This document shows positions 24,173-31,891 of a stretch of 38,999 nucleotides of DNA, piece by piece; position 1 is the first letter of the stretch, and the number at the start of each line of letters is the position of its first letter. The stretch is taken from positions 1 through 38,999 of the forward strand of contig DCIE01000080.1 of NCBI GenBank assembly GCA_002315765.1. Direction: 5' to 3'. The position numbers and the translations under genes are program-made. The notes beneath the pieces are model-generated. The model ran no database searches. It was not told the DNA's origin and was given only the letters and a program-made list of their open reading frames with translations. This DNA is from Ruminococcaceae bacterium UBA1734. Lineage in GTDB: Bacteria; Bacillota; Clostridia; Oscillospirales; Acutalibacteraceae.

Positions 24173-25372
24173 ATGAAAATTTTTGTTGTAAACGCAGGAA
24201 GTTCATCCCTTAAATATCAGCTTATTGATATGGATAACGAAGAAGTACTTGCAAAAGGATTATGTGAAAGAATCGGCGTTACCGGTTGTATTTCACATAA
24301 GGCTGCCGATGGCAGAAAATACGAGGCAGAAACTCCGATGCCTACCCATAGCGAGGCTTTTGAAGCAGTAGTTTTCGCTATGACAAAGTCCGAAGCAAAG
24401 GTTATTGATTCCTTTGATGAAATTTCGGCAATCGGTCATAGAATAGTACAAGGCGGTGCTATATTTAAAGGCTCTTGTCTTGTAAACGATAAGGTTTTGT
24501 CGGATATTTCCGATTTGGGTGCTATGGCTCCTTTGCACAATCCGGCTCATGTTTTGGCTATTAAGGCTTGTATCAAAACCTTTGGTGAGAAAATTCCTCA
24601 GGTTGTTGTTTTTGATACATCTTTCCACCAAACAATGCCGCCGAAGGCTTATATGTATGCTCTTCCTTATGAGTATTATGAAAAATATCAGGTTAGAAAA
24701 TACGGTGCTCACGGAACATCACACCACTTTGTTTCCGACCGTGTTGCCGTTCTTGAGAACAAGGATAAAAAAGACATTAAAATTATTACCTGCCATTTAG
24801 GAAACGGTTGCTCAATCACTGCTATTAAAGACGGTGTTTGCGTTGATACTTCTATGGGCTTTACCCCACTTGACGGCTTTATGATGGGAACAAGAAGCGG
24901 AACCATCGACCCCTCCGCTTTAACCTATATTGCAGAAAAGGATAACCTTTCGGCTGCCGATATTAACACCATTTGTAATAAAAAATCCGGTATGCTTGGT
25001 ATTTCGGGTGTTTCAAACGATAACCGTGATATTGAAAAAGCCGGAAAAGAAGGAAACGAGAGAGCATTACTTGCCACAAGTATGCAACGCTATCAAATCC
25101 TCAAGTTTGTAGGTCAGTATATTGCCGCTATGAACGGCGTTGATGCTATTGCTTTCACCGGCGGTATCGGTGAAAATGACCCGGGACTTCGCCAATATGT
25201 TTGTGAAAACTTAGGCTTCCTTAATGTTAAGATTGACGGCGAACTCAACAAGCTCAGAGGTCAAGAGGTTAAGATTTCCACTGCCGACAGCGGTGTTGAT
25301 GTATTTGTTATCCCGACTAATGAAGAACTTGCTATTGCAAGAGATACTTTGGATATAGTTTCAAAACTATAA
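24173..25372 (+). CDS. ackA: Acetate kinase
   Basis: AckA converts acetyl phosphate and ADP to acetate and ATP, the energy-yielding end of acetate fermentation. The phosphate loop NAGSSSLKY is at 7-15. Other family landmarks are IGHRIVQGG with the substrate arginine, GAHGTSHHFV with the catalytic histidine, MGTRSGTIDPSAL with the second arginine, FTGGIGEND and PTNEELAIA near the end. Length 399 is standard. AAGGAAG precedes the ATG. No pta gene is in the window. galK follows 12 bases behind the stop. Confidence 0.97.
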   Translation: MKIFVVNAGSSSLKYQLIDMDNEEVLAKGLCERIGVTGCISHKAADGRKYEAETPMPTHSEAFEAVVFAMTKSEAKVIDSFDEISAIGHRIVQGGAIFKGSCLVNDKVLSDISDLGAMAPLHNPAHVLAIKACIKTFGEKIPQVVVFDTSFHQTMPPKAYMYALPYEYYEKYQVRKYGAHGTSHHFVSDRVAVLENKDKKDIKIITCHLGNGCSITAIKDGVCVDTSMGFTPLDGFMMGTRSGTIDPSALTYIAEKDNLSAADINTICNKKSGMLGISGVSNDNRDIEKAGKEGNERALLATSMQRYQILKFVGQYIAAMNGVDAIAFTGGIGENDPGLRQYVCENLGFLNVKIDGELNKLRGQEVKISTADSGVDVFVIPTNEELAIARDTLDIVSKL

Positions 25373-25384
25373 TAGGTGATTTTA

Positions 25385-26659
25385 ATGAATAATACCGAAC
25401 TCAAGACAAAAATCCTTTCAGGGGGTTTTGATAAAAGTTTTTCTCTTCTTTATACCGATAATAAAAAGGCTGCCGAACGATATGCCAAGGCCACGGATTC
25501 CTTTACATCACTTTTCGGAGACAGGGATAATTTAAGACTGTTTTCTGCTCCCGGAAGAACCGAGGTGGGCGGAAATCATACCGACCATCAACACGGTTGT
25601 GTGTTGGCAGGAAGTGTGGACCTTGATGTAATTGCCGTTGTCAGTGCAAATGATGAGAATATTATCCGTATTAAGTCTGAAGGCTACGCTATGGATATTG
25701 TTGAGCTTGACAGTCTTTTGATTGATGCCAAGGAAAAAGGAAAATCCGCTTCCCTGATAAGGGGTGTTTGTGCTGCCTTTAAAAACAAAGGAAACAAAAT
25801 CGGCGGATTTGATGCCTATACTACATCAAATGTATTAAAGGGTTCAGGTCTTTCTTCTTCAGCCGCTTTTGAAGTTTTGGTGGCAAACATAATTAACGGA
25901 TTATATAACAATTCTTCTGTTGATGCCGTAAATATCGCAAAGTATTCACAGTTTGCAGAATGTGAATACTTCGGCAAACCCTGTGGACTGCTTGACCAAA
26001 TGGCAAGTAGTGTGGGCGGTTTCACCTATGCTGATTTTTTTGACCCTGCTAATCCCAAGGTTCAAAAGATTGATGTTGATTTTTCCAAATCCGGCTATAC
26101 TCTTTGTGTTGTTGACACCGGCGGAAATCATGCCGATTTAACCCAAGATTATGCCGACATTACCGAAGATATGAGGGCAGTCAGCGAATTTTTAGGAAAT
26201 AAAAAACACCTAAGAAATGTCAGTGAGGATGAGTTTTACGAAAGTATCGGTCAGCTTCGCAAGGTTTGCGGAGACAGAGCCGTTCTTCGTGCTTTCCATT
26301 ATTTTAACGAAAGCAAAAGGGTTGAAGACCAAAAGGCGGCCTTGATTGATGCTGATTTTGAGACATTCTTTAAACTTGTTACATCCTCCGGCAACTCCTC
26401 GTATAAGTATCTTCAAAATCTTTATTCCACATCAAATATTAATGAGCAGGGACTTTGCCTTGCCATTGCCCTTACAAAACAGTATCTTAAGGGACTCGGC
26501 GCCTGTCGTGTTCACGGTGGCGGTTTTGCCGGTACGATACAGTGCTACATACCAAACGATATGATAAACGGATACCGTGATATGATTGAGGATGTATTCG
26601 GAAAAGGTGCTTTCGTTCCGCTGAAAATCCGTCCTGTCGGCGGTTATGAATTGGTTTGA
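25385..26659 (+). CDS. galK: Galactokinase (GHMP kinase family)
   Basis: GalK phosphorylates galactose at C1 in the Leloir pathway. The N-terminal signature APGRTEVGGNHTDHQ at 56-70 is the galactokinase box (family form GR-x-x-L-I-G-E-H-T-D-Y/H). The ATP-binding loop is LKGSGLSSSAAFE and the third GHMP motif is HGGGFAGTIQC. Length 424 is slightly above the common 390, partly through a longer N-terminus. The start is ATG 25385 with GGTGAT at 25375-25380; the GTG at 25376 overlaps that site. Other Leloir enzymes are not in the window. Co-transcribed with ackA and the LCP gene. Confidence 0.93.
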   Translation: MNNTELKTKILSGGFDKSFSLLYTDNKKAAERYAKATDSFTSLFGDRDNLRLFSAPGRTEVGGNHTDHQHGCVLAGSVDLDVIAVVSANDENIIRIKSEGYAMDIVELDSLLIDAKEKGKSASLIRGVCAAFKNKGNKIGGFDAYTTSNVLKGSGLSSSAAFEVLVANIINGLYNNSSVDAVNIAKYSQFAECEYFGKPCGLLDQMASSVGGFTYADFFDPANPKVQKIDVDFSKSGYTLCVVDTGGNHADLTQDYADITEDMRAVSEFLGNKKHLRNVSEDEFYESIGQLRKVCGDRAVLRAFHYFNESKRVEDQKAALIDADFETFFKLVTSSGNSSYKYLQNLYSTSNINEQGLCLAIALTKQYLKGLGACRVHGGGFAGTIQCYIPNDMINGYRDMIEDVFGKGAFVPLKIRPVGGYELV

Positions 26660-26683
26660 ATTTTTTAAGAGGACTGTTTATTT

Positions 26684-27712
26684 ATGAGAAAGCATAATAA
26701 AAAGTCAAAGAAAGTTTTGTTGATAATCCTATCGGTCATCTTGGCAGTTATTATCGGTCTTTGTTCTACATTTATAATTCTTTACAAAAAGGGAAAATTA
26801 GAATTTCACAAGGGCGATTCGGGGATTACCGCATCCGAAACCGATAATCTGAAAATTTCCGAGGATACCGTGAATTATAACGGCAAGGATTATGTGTTAA
26901 ACAATAATATTGTATCGGTACTTTTTATGGGCGTTGATAAGCAAAATATGTCCGAAAATTCAGGATACGGAAAAAACGGTCAAGCCGACAGTATTTTTGT
27001 TGCCGCCGTTGACACCGAAACCAAATCCGTAAAGATAATCCCCATAAACCGTGAAACAATCACCGATGTAAATGTTTATTCCGCAGCCGGTAAGTTTAAC
27101 GAAACAAGGAAAGAGCAAATATGTCTTTCTTATGCCTACGGAGATACCAACGAAAAATCCTGTGAGAACACAAAACTTGCGGTTAGCCGTTATCTTTTGG
27201 GAATCAATGTTTCTTCCTATGTTGCAGTGGATTTAAAGGGTGTTTCCGTCTTGACCGATAAAATCGGCGGAGTTACTCTTAATCCTATTGAAAAAGTAGA
27301 ACTTGAGAGCAATAGAAAATGTGTTCCGGGAACCGAAATAACCCTTAAAGGTCAGGACGCAATTAATTATATTCAGTCCCGTTCCGAGGATTTAGACGGA
27401 AGCGTCAACCGTTTGGCAAGGCAAAAACAGTTTTTAAATGCTTTTGTCTCTACTGCGGGTAATAAACTAATGGAAAAATTCACACGACTTACGGGTTATT
27501 ATAAGGCTATGACTCCTTATGTAACTTCCGACCTTTCTCTTTCACAAATAACATATCTTGTAAGCAGTTGTCTTTCAAAGGATATGGGCAATTCGCTGCA
27601 ATACTCTTCCATTGAGGGCGAAATGAAAATGGGAAAACAGTGGGGAGAATTTATTCCGGATAACGAATCGGTTACAAAAACCGTTATTGAAACATTTTAT
27701 AAAGAAAAATAA
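26684..27712 (+). CDS. LytR-CpsA-Psr (LCP) family wall-polymer transferase
   Basis: LCP proteins move polyprenyl-linked teichoic acid or polysaccharide onto peptidoglycan at the outer membrane face. After a basic start, residues 9-32 form the membrane anchor. The catalytic domain shows VLFMGVDKQN, ADSIFVAAVDTETK and IIPINRETITDV (the usual IPRD motif read as IPINRET). YVAVDLKGVSVLTDKIGGV and the pyrophosphate-binding region GSVNRLARQKQFLNAF follow. Length 342 is typical. GAGGA lies before the ATG and a terminator follows. Confidence 0.9.
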   Translation: MRKHNKKSKKVLLIILSVILAVIIGLCSTFIILYKKGKLEFHKGDSGITASETDNLKISEDTVNYNGKDYVLNNNIVSVLFMGVDKQNMSENSGYGKNGQADSIFVAAVDTETKSVKIIPINRETITDVNVYSAAGKFNETRKEQICLSYAYGDTNEKSCENTKLAVSRYLLGINVSSYVAVDLKGVSVLTDKIGGVTLNPIEKVELESNRKCVPGTEITLKGQDAINYIQSRSEDLDGSVNRLARQKQFLNAFVSTAGNKLMEKFTRLTGYYKAMTPYVTSDLSLSQITYLVSSCLSKDMGNSLQYSSIEGEMKMGKQWGEFIPDNESVTKTVIETFYKEK

Positions 27713-27726
27713 AGAGTTTTGTTTTT

Positions 27727-27766
27727 AAAGGTCTTGCTTTTATGGGCGAGGCCTTTATATTTTTTC
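27727..27766 (+). terminator. Terminator of the ackA-galK-LCP operon
   Basis: AAAGGTCTTGC at 27727-27737 pairs with GCGAGGCCTTT at 27746-27756 (11 pairs including G-T), followed by ATATTTTTT. It lies 15 bases after the LCP stop codon. Confidence 0.85.
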
Positions 27767-27929
27767 ACCAAAAATTCTACCGAATACCCCGGATAACATA
27801 ATATTTAATAGGTTGTAATACTTTTTTGAGAAAATGTCAAAAGTGTATCAAAAAAGTTAGAAAATTGATATGATTTTTTTGTAGATTTTTGTGGAAAATG
27901 GTGTTACAATGTTTTTCGGAGGAGTTTGT

Positions 27930-29009
27930 ATGAAGGATTATATGAAATCAAGATTTGCCATTATCTTGTATGCGGTTATTGTTTTGTTAATTGTTACTGT
28001 TGTTTCCCTTATTATTTCAATGTCGTCAAAAACCACGGCGTATAACAAAAATTTGTCTGATAAGGAAAAGGAACTTTCTTCCGCTAATGCAACAATAAGC
28101 GAGTATTCTTCCACTATTAAGGAAAATGCTTCACAAATTGACAAATATAAAAGCGATGCAGGAAAAATGCAATCGGAAATTGAGAGCATTTCAAGTGAAA
28201 ATGCATCTCTTAAGAGCCAATTGACCGAGCTTGCCGATAAAAAGGCGGCTCGGACAAAGGCGCAACAGCAAAAGGCGAAAGCCGAGGCACAGAAAAAAGC
28301 CGACAAGGCGAGTGCCGAAACCACAAAAAAAATAAAAGCCGTTTTAACCCTGCCAAAGGAAAAACAAGCAAAACAGCTTAAAAATGTATGTTATTTAACC
28401 TTTGATGACGGCCCTTCAAAACACACTCCGAAAGTACTTGACATTCTTAAAAAATACAATGTTAAGGCAACATTTTTTGTTATAGGCACAGGGGATATGA
28501 CACTGCTTAAACGAATGGAGAAGGAAGGCCACGCCATAGGGTTACACTCTAATTCTCACGAGTATTCTTACATATATTCAAGCACCAAAAACTATCTCCT
28601 TGATTTACAGTCGATTTCAAAAAAGGTTGAAAAGCAAATCGGAAAAAAGGTACAAATCATCCGTTTCCCGGGAGGAAGCAATAATTTAGTCAGCAAAAAA
28701 TATAATGTAGGCATTATGACAAAGCTTTCAAAAATGATGCCGGAAATGGGATATAACTATATAGATTGGAATGTTTGTGCCGGTGATGCGGATAGAAGCG
28801 GATATATACCGGCATCGGAAATTACCTCAAACACCCTTTCCCGAGCCAAGGGAAAAAGCAGTATTTGTGTTTTGCTTCACGATGCTTCGGCAAAGAAAAC
28901 CACCGTTGAGGCCTTGCCGAAAATTATAGAAGGCCTAACAAAAATGGGATACCGTTTCGAGGTAATTACCCCTTCAACCAACGGCTATCATTTTAAAGTG
29001 GCAAACTGA
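27930..29009 (+). CDS. Membrane-anchored polysaccharide deacetylase with coiled-coil stalk
   Basis: NodB-homology enzyme that removes acetyl groups from GlcNAc or MurNAc polymers outside the cell. Residues 8-31 anchor it. About 40-135 is a coiled coil, ending in an Ala/Lys/Gln-rich stretch (KAARTKAQQQKAKAEAQKKA). The NodB domain starts near 152: TFDDGPS with D159/D160, HSNSHEY with metal ligands H206 and H210, RFPGGSN, YIDWNVCAGD and a final VLLHDAS. ATG 27930 has GGAGGAG upstream. The 39-base N-terminal extension to a GTG at 27891 has no ribosome site. An extended -10-like TGTTACAAT lies at 27902-27910. First gene of a three-gene operon. Confidence 0.92.
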   Translation: MKDYMKSRFAIILYAVIVLLIVTVVSLIISMSSKTTAYNKNLSDKEKELSSANATISEYSSTIKENASQIDKYKSDAGKMQSEIESISSENASLKSQLTELADKKAARTKAQQQKAKAEAQKKADKASAETTKKIKAVLTLPKEKQAKQLKNVCYLTFDDGPSKHTPKVLDILKKYNVKATFFVIGTGDMTLLKRMEKEGHAIGLHSNSHEYSYIYSSTKNYLLDLQSISKKVEKQIGKKVQIIRFPGGSNNLVSKKYNVGIMTKLSKMMPEMGYNYIDWNVCAGDADRSGYIPASEITSNTLSRAKGKSSICVLLHDASAKKTTVEALPKIIEGLTKMGYRFEVITPSTNGYHFKVAN

Positions 29010-29027
29010 TTTAAGGATGTAGATTTT

Positions 29028-29957
29028 TTGAAACGAACTAAAGGTTTTATTTTTATACTTATATCGGCATCTCTTTGGGGACTTACCGGACTTTATGTAA
29101 CTACGCTTAGAAACTCTTTTGGCATTGAGTCAATGAACATTCTTGTTATAAGAGCATTTTTTACCGTAATCCAGCTTGGATTGTTTATGTTTTTTTACGA
29201 TAAATCCCTCTTTAAAATCAAGTTAAAGGATTTGTGGCTATTTGGGGCAACAGGAATATTAAGCATAACTTTTTTCTGTTTTTGCTACTACCAAACTATG
29301 AAATATACCACTCTCTCGGTTGCCGCCGTATTGATGTACACTGCGCCCATATTTGTAATGGTTATTTCTATTATTTTTTTAGGGGAAAAATTTACTTTTT
29401 TAAAAACTTTTTGTTGTATATCCACCATTGTAGGATGCGCTTTTGTTACCGGCGCTTTAAGTTCTGCTCAATCTATCGGAAGCAAAGGTATTATTTACGG
29501 AGTTTTAACTGCTTTCGGATATTCTTTGTACGGAATTTTCAGCAGTATGCTTATTAAAAGAGGATATAATTCATTCACAATTAATTTTTATGCCTTTGTT
29601 TTTGTCTTTGTTTCCTCTTGCGTTGTCATAAATAGAGGACTTGCCAACACCGTTTCTCTTTACTGTAAGGGATATATGCCACTTGTAATTATTATTTTGA
29701 TGGCGCTTTTCAATACGGTTTTGCCCTATATACTGTATTCGTCAGGGCTTAAAACCGTAAGCCCGAGTATAGCCATAATTATCGCTACTGTTGAGCCGGT
29801 TGTGGCAACCCTTGTGGATATAGTAAAATATAATAAGTATCCTGATATTTATGGATATTTCGGTATTTTTATTGTTTTAAGCTCGGTATTGTTACTAAAC
29901 TTATTCGGAGGAAAGAATGAAGCTAAAAGCCAATGCGAAAATCAATCTGACTCTTGA
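29028..29957 (+). CDS. EamA/DMT-superfamily transporter
   Basis: The 309-residue product has about ten hydrophobic segments arranged as two EamA repeats: the first opens GFIFILISASLWGLTGLYVT and contains YTAPIFVMVISIIFLGEKFT; the second contains YGVLTAFGYSLYGIFSSMLI and the mirror motif IIIATVEPVVATLVDI. This family exports or imports small metabolites; the substrate cannot be told. The start is TTG at 29028, with AAGGA further upstream than ideal. The last 41 bases overlap ispE in another frame. Confidence 0.85.
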   Translation: MKRTKGFIFILISASLWGLTGLYVTTLRNSFGIESMNILVIRAFFTVIQLGLFMFFYDKSLFKIKLKDLWLFGATGILSITFFCFCYYQTMKYTTLSVAAVLMYTAPIFVMVISIIFLGEKFTFLKTFCCISTIVGCAFVTGALSSAQSIGSKGIIYGVLTAFGYSLYGIFSSMLIKRGYNSFTINFYAFVFVFVSSCVVINRGLANTVSLYCKGYMPLVIIILMALFNTVLPYILYSSGLKTVSPSIAIIIATVEPVVATLVDIVKYNKYPDIYGYFGIFIVLSSVLLLNLFGGKNEAKSQCENQSDS

Positions 29958-30756
29958 CATTGTAGGAAAAAAGCAAAACGGATATCACCTTTTAGATTCT
30001 GTTTTTCAGTCTGTTTCGCTTCACGATAATATTGAAATTGAAAAAGCGGATTGTTTAACGGTCGATTTTTCAAACTGTGAGGTTAAGGGTGAAGAAAGTA
30101 TAGCTTATCTTGCGGCAAAAGCTTTTTTCGGCTACACCGAAATTAAAGACGGGGCTAAAATCACCATTGAAAGCCATATTCCCTTAGGTTCGGGAATGGG
30201 GGGAGGAAGTAGTGATGCTGCCGGTGTATTGGTGGGGCTTAATTCACTTTTCGGTGCAGGGCTTTCCACAAAGCAACTAATAGAAATCGGCAGTACAATC
30301 GGTGCCGATGTTCCTTTTTGTATTGTAGGGGGTACGGCAAGAGTGGGAGGTATCGGAGAGAATGTTTCTCCCATAACCTTTATCGGAAATCTTCCTGTTG
30401 TTATTATTAAGGACGGCAAAAAACTTTCTACCGGAGAAATGTATAGCCAACTTGATAAAAACCCCTCAAACATTGCCTTTACGGAAAACGCCTGTTTGAG
30501 CATTGAAAATAAGGACAAACAAGGCTTACTTGACAATATTTCAAATGCGTTTAATTCGGTTTGCAACACCGAAAAAGAGAAAAAACTGCTTTTAGATAAC
30601 GGTGCTTTAGGTGTGGGACTTTCGGGAAGCGGTCCATCGGTTTTCGGAATATTTGAAAATGAAGAAAAGGCTATGGCTGTCGCCCTAAAACTAAAAGGGG
30701 AAGACCATAACGCATTTTTTGCCGAGTTTAAAGACAAAGGAATAGAAATTCTTTAG
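29917..30756 (+). CDS. ispE: 4-diphosphocytidyl-2-C-methyl-D-erythritol kinase
   Basis: IspE is the fourth enzyme of the MEP route to isoprenoids; it phosphorylates CDP-methylerythritol with ATP. K8 in KANAKINLTLD and D131 in IGADVPFCI are the catalytic pair. The GHMP loop is PLGSGMGGGSSDAAG at 89-103, and GLSGSGPSVFG is the third motif. Length 279 is normal. GGAGGAAAG precedes the ATG, which lies inside the transporter gene (41-base overlap), an unusually long coupling. The gene ends in a terminator that begins at its own stop codon. Confidence 0.95.
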   Translation: MKLKANAKINLTLDIVGKKQNGYHLLDSVFQSVSLHDNIEIEKADCLTVDFSNCEVKGEESIAYLAAKAFFGYTEIKDGAKITIESHIPLGSGMGGGSSDAAGVLVGLNSLFGAGLSTKQLIEIGSTIGADVPFCIVGGTARVGGIGENVSPITFIGNLPVVIIKDGKKLSTGEMYSQLDKNPSNIAFTENACLSIENKDKQGLLDNISNAFNSVCNTEKEKKLLLDNGALGVGLSGSGPSVFGIFENEEKAMAVALKLKGEDHNAFFAEFKDKGIEIL

Positions 30757-30787
30757 GACGATGAAAAATCGTCCTATTTTTTTGTTT
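30756..30787 (+). terminator. Terminator of the deacetylase-transporter-ispE operon
   Basis: GGACGAT at 30756-30762 pairs with ATCGTCC at 30768-30774, followed by TATTTTTTTG. The stem begins with the last base of the ispE stop codon. A second inverted repeat, CCGTCAA/TTGACGG at 30802-30823, lacks a T-run and lies just before leader element B. Confidence 0.88.
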
Positions 30788-30828
30788 AAATTTATCGTTT
30801 GCCGTCAATAATTCTTTTGACGGAGGCG

Positions 30829-30965
30829 TAGCGTGAAAAATCACGCTAAAAATAAAGACGCCTGTTTCTCGCCTCTTAGGAGGCAACCGAAACAGATGCG
30901 ATATTAATCACCATTTCAGTGGTTTTATATTGCATTTTGTGTCTTAGAAAGAAATGGTGATTAAT
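30829..30965 (+). promoter_or_regulatory. Conserved structured leader element, copy B (spoIIR)
   Basis: Hairpin 1 is TAGCGTGA-AAAA-TCACGCTA at 30829-30848. Hairpin 2 spans 30859-30900: CGC-C-TGTTTC pairs with GAAACA-GAT-GCG, and its tip is GCCTC-TTAG-GAGGC. Hairpin 3 pairs AATCACCATTTC (30906-30917) with GAAATGGTGATT (30951-30962), enclosing the Shine-Dalgarno GGTGATT three bases before the ATG at 30966. AGTGGT at 30918-30923 offers a competing partner for the anti-Shine-Dalgarno arm. Similarity to copy A stops at the start codon, as expected of a leader. A mobile repeat is the main alternative. Confidence 0.7.
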
Positions 30966-31574
30966 ATGAAAAATTTTAATTTAAAAGACCTTGAAAAAGC
31001 AGTTTTATTCGGGCTGATATTTTCGGTTTTAATAAGCTTTGCAAAATTTGATACAGCCTGTGAAGATTTAAGAAAAAATATATTACGGCTACATATAATA
31101 GCCGATTCGGACCGTAAGGAGGACCAGGAGGTTAAACTAAAGGTGCGAGATGCAGTTCTTAAGGCAGGAGAAGATATTTTTAAAAATTGCACCACATTAA
31201 AAGAGACCGAAAACCAAGCAGAAAAAAACAAAACTCTGTTTAAGCAAACTGCCGACAGAGTTTTAAGCGAAAACGGATTTGATTATTCTTCAAAAACAGA
31301 AATAAATAATACCGATTTTGAAACAAGGGTTTATGATGATTTTACACTTCCCGCAGGAAATTATAAATCCCTCACCGTTACTTTAGGTAGCGGTAAGGGA
31401 CATAATTGGTGGTGCGTTATTTATCCGTCGGTTTGCCTCGGTAGCTCCTCGAAAAAACTAAAGTGTGTAGGAAAATCCGGATTTGAAATTGCCACAAAGC
31501 CCGAAAAATACACCTATAAACTAAAGGTAATTGAGGTTTACGAGAAAATCAAACGAAGTTTAAAAAAGCGGTAA
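30966..31574 (+). CDS. spoIIR: Stage II sporulation protein R (SpoIIR)
   Basis: SpoIIR is made in the forespore, crosses to the intermembrane space and triggers SpoIIGA to process pro-sigma E in the mother cell. The family core is plain: NILRLHIIADSDRKEDQEVK at 38-57, VRDAVLKAGEDIF, the strand pair YDDFTLPAGNYKSL, and GHNWWCVIYPSVC. An N-terminal hydrophobic segment (about 10-27) gives export. ATG 30966 is preferred over the ATG at 30954, which lies within element B without a ribosome site. Length 202. Translation may be controlled by the hairpin that covers GGTGATT. It converges on the Dabb gene with five bases between stops. Confidence 0.92.
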   Translation: MKNFNLKDLEKAVLFGLIFSVLISFAKFDTACEDLRKNILRLHIIADSDRKEDQEVKLKVRDAVLKAGEDIFKNCTTLKETENQAEKNKTLFKQTADRVLSENGFDYSSKTEINNTDFETRVYDDFTLPAGNYKSLTVTLGSGKGHNWWCVIYPSVCLGSSSKKLKCVGKSGFEIATKPEKYTYKLKVIEVYEKIKRSLKKR

Positions 31575-31579
31575 ATATT

Positions 31580-31882
31580 TTATTCTTCAAAGTCAAGACA
31601 AGTCCTATCCTTTGTGAAGGGGCGAACATAGGTGTCGGCAACCTTAACATGATTAGGATTTACGGAATATGCCTTTAAAGCTTCAAATGACACGAAGGTG
31701 CTGTCAAGCATCATATCGCAGTTTGATGTTTCAAGACCGGATATATTAACCTTAATACTTTCAAGACCGTCTATCTTTCCAAGAAGGGACTCAAGTCCTT
31801 TCTTGGCATTTTCTTTTACGCTTTTCTTTTTAATTTCGGATAATTCATCCTTTAATTTCCATAAAATAATATGCTTAACCAT
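31580..31882 (-). CDS. Dabb-family (stress-responsive A/B barrel) protein
   Basis: The 100-residue product starts MVKHIILWKLKD and has the alpha/beta barrel pattern of the Dabb family (GLESIKVNISGLETSNCDMM, then FVSFEALKAYSVNPNHVKVA). These form dimeric ferredoxin-like barrels. Some are enzymes or haem-binding proteins and many have no known role. An AAGGAG site and a nine-base gap place it in the operon of the repeat/Hint protein, possibly only by read-through. Confidence 0.85.
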   Translation of the reverse strand: MVKHIILWKLKDELSEIKKKSVKENAKKGLESLLGKIDGLESIKVNISGLETSNCDMMLDSTFVSFEALKAYSVNPNHVKVADTYVRPFTKDRTCLDFEE

Positions 31883-31891
31883 AAATTCTCC

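Noticed and set aside
30802..30823. Second terminator after ispE
   Set aside because: The CCGTCAA/TTGACGG stem has no T-run after it and lies behind a strong terminator.
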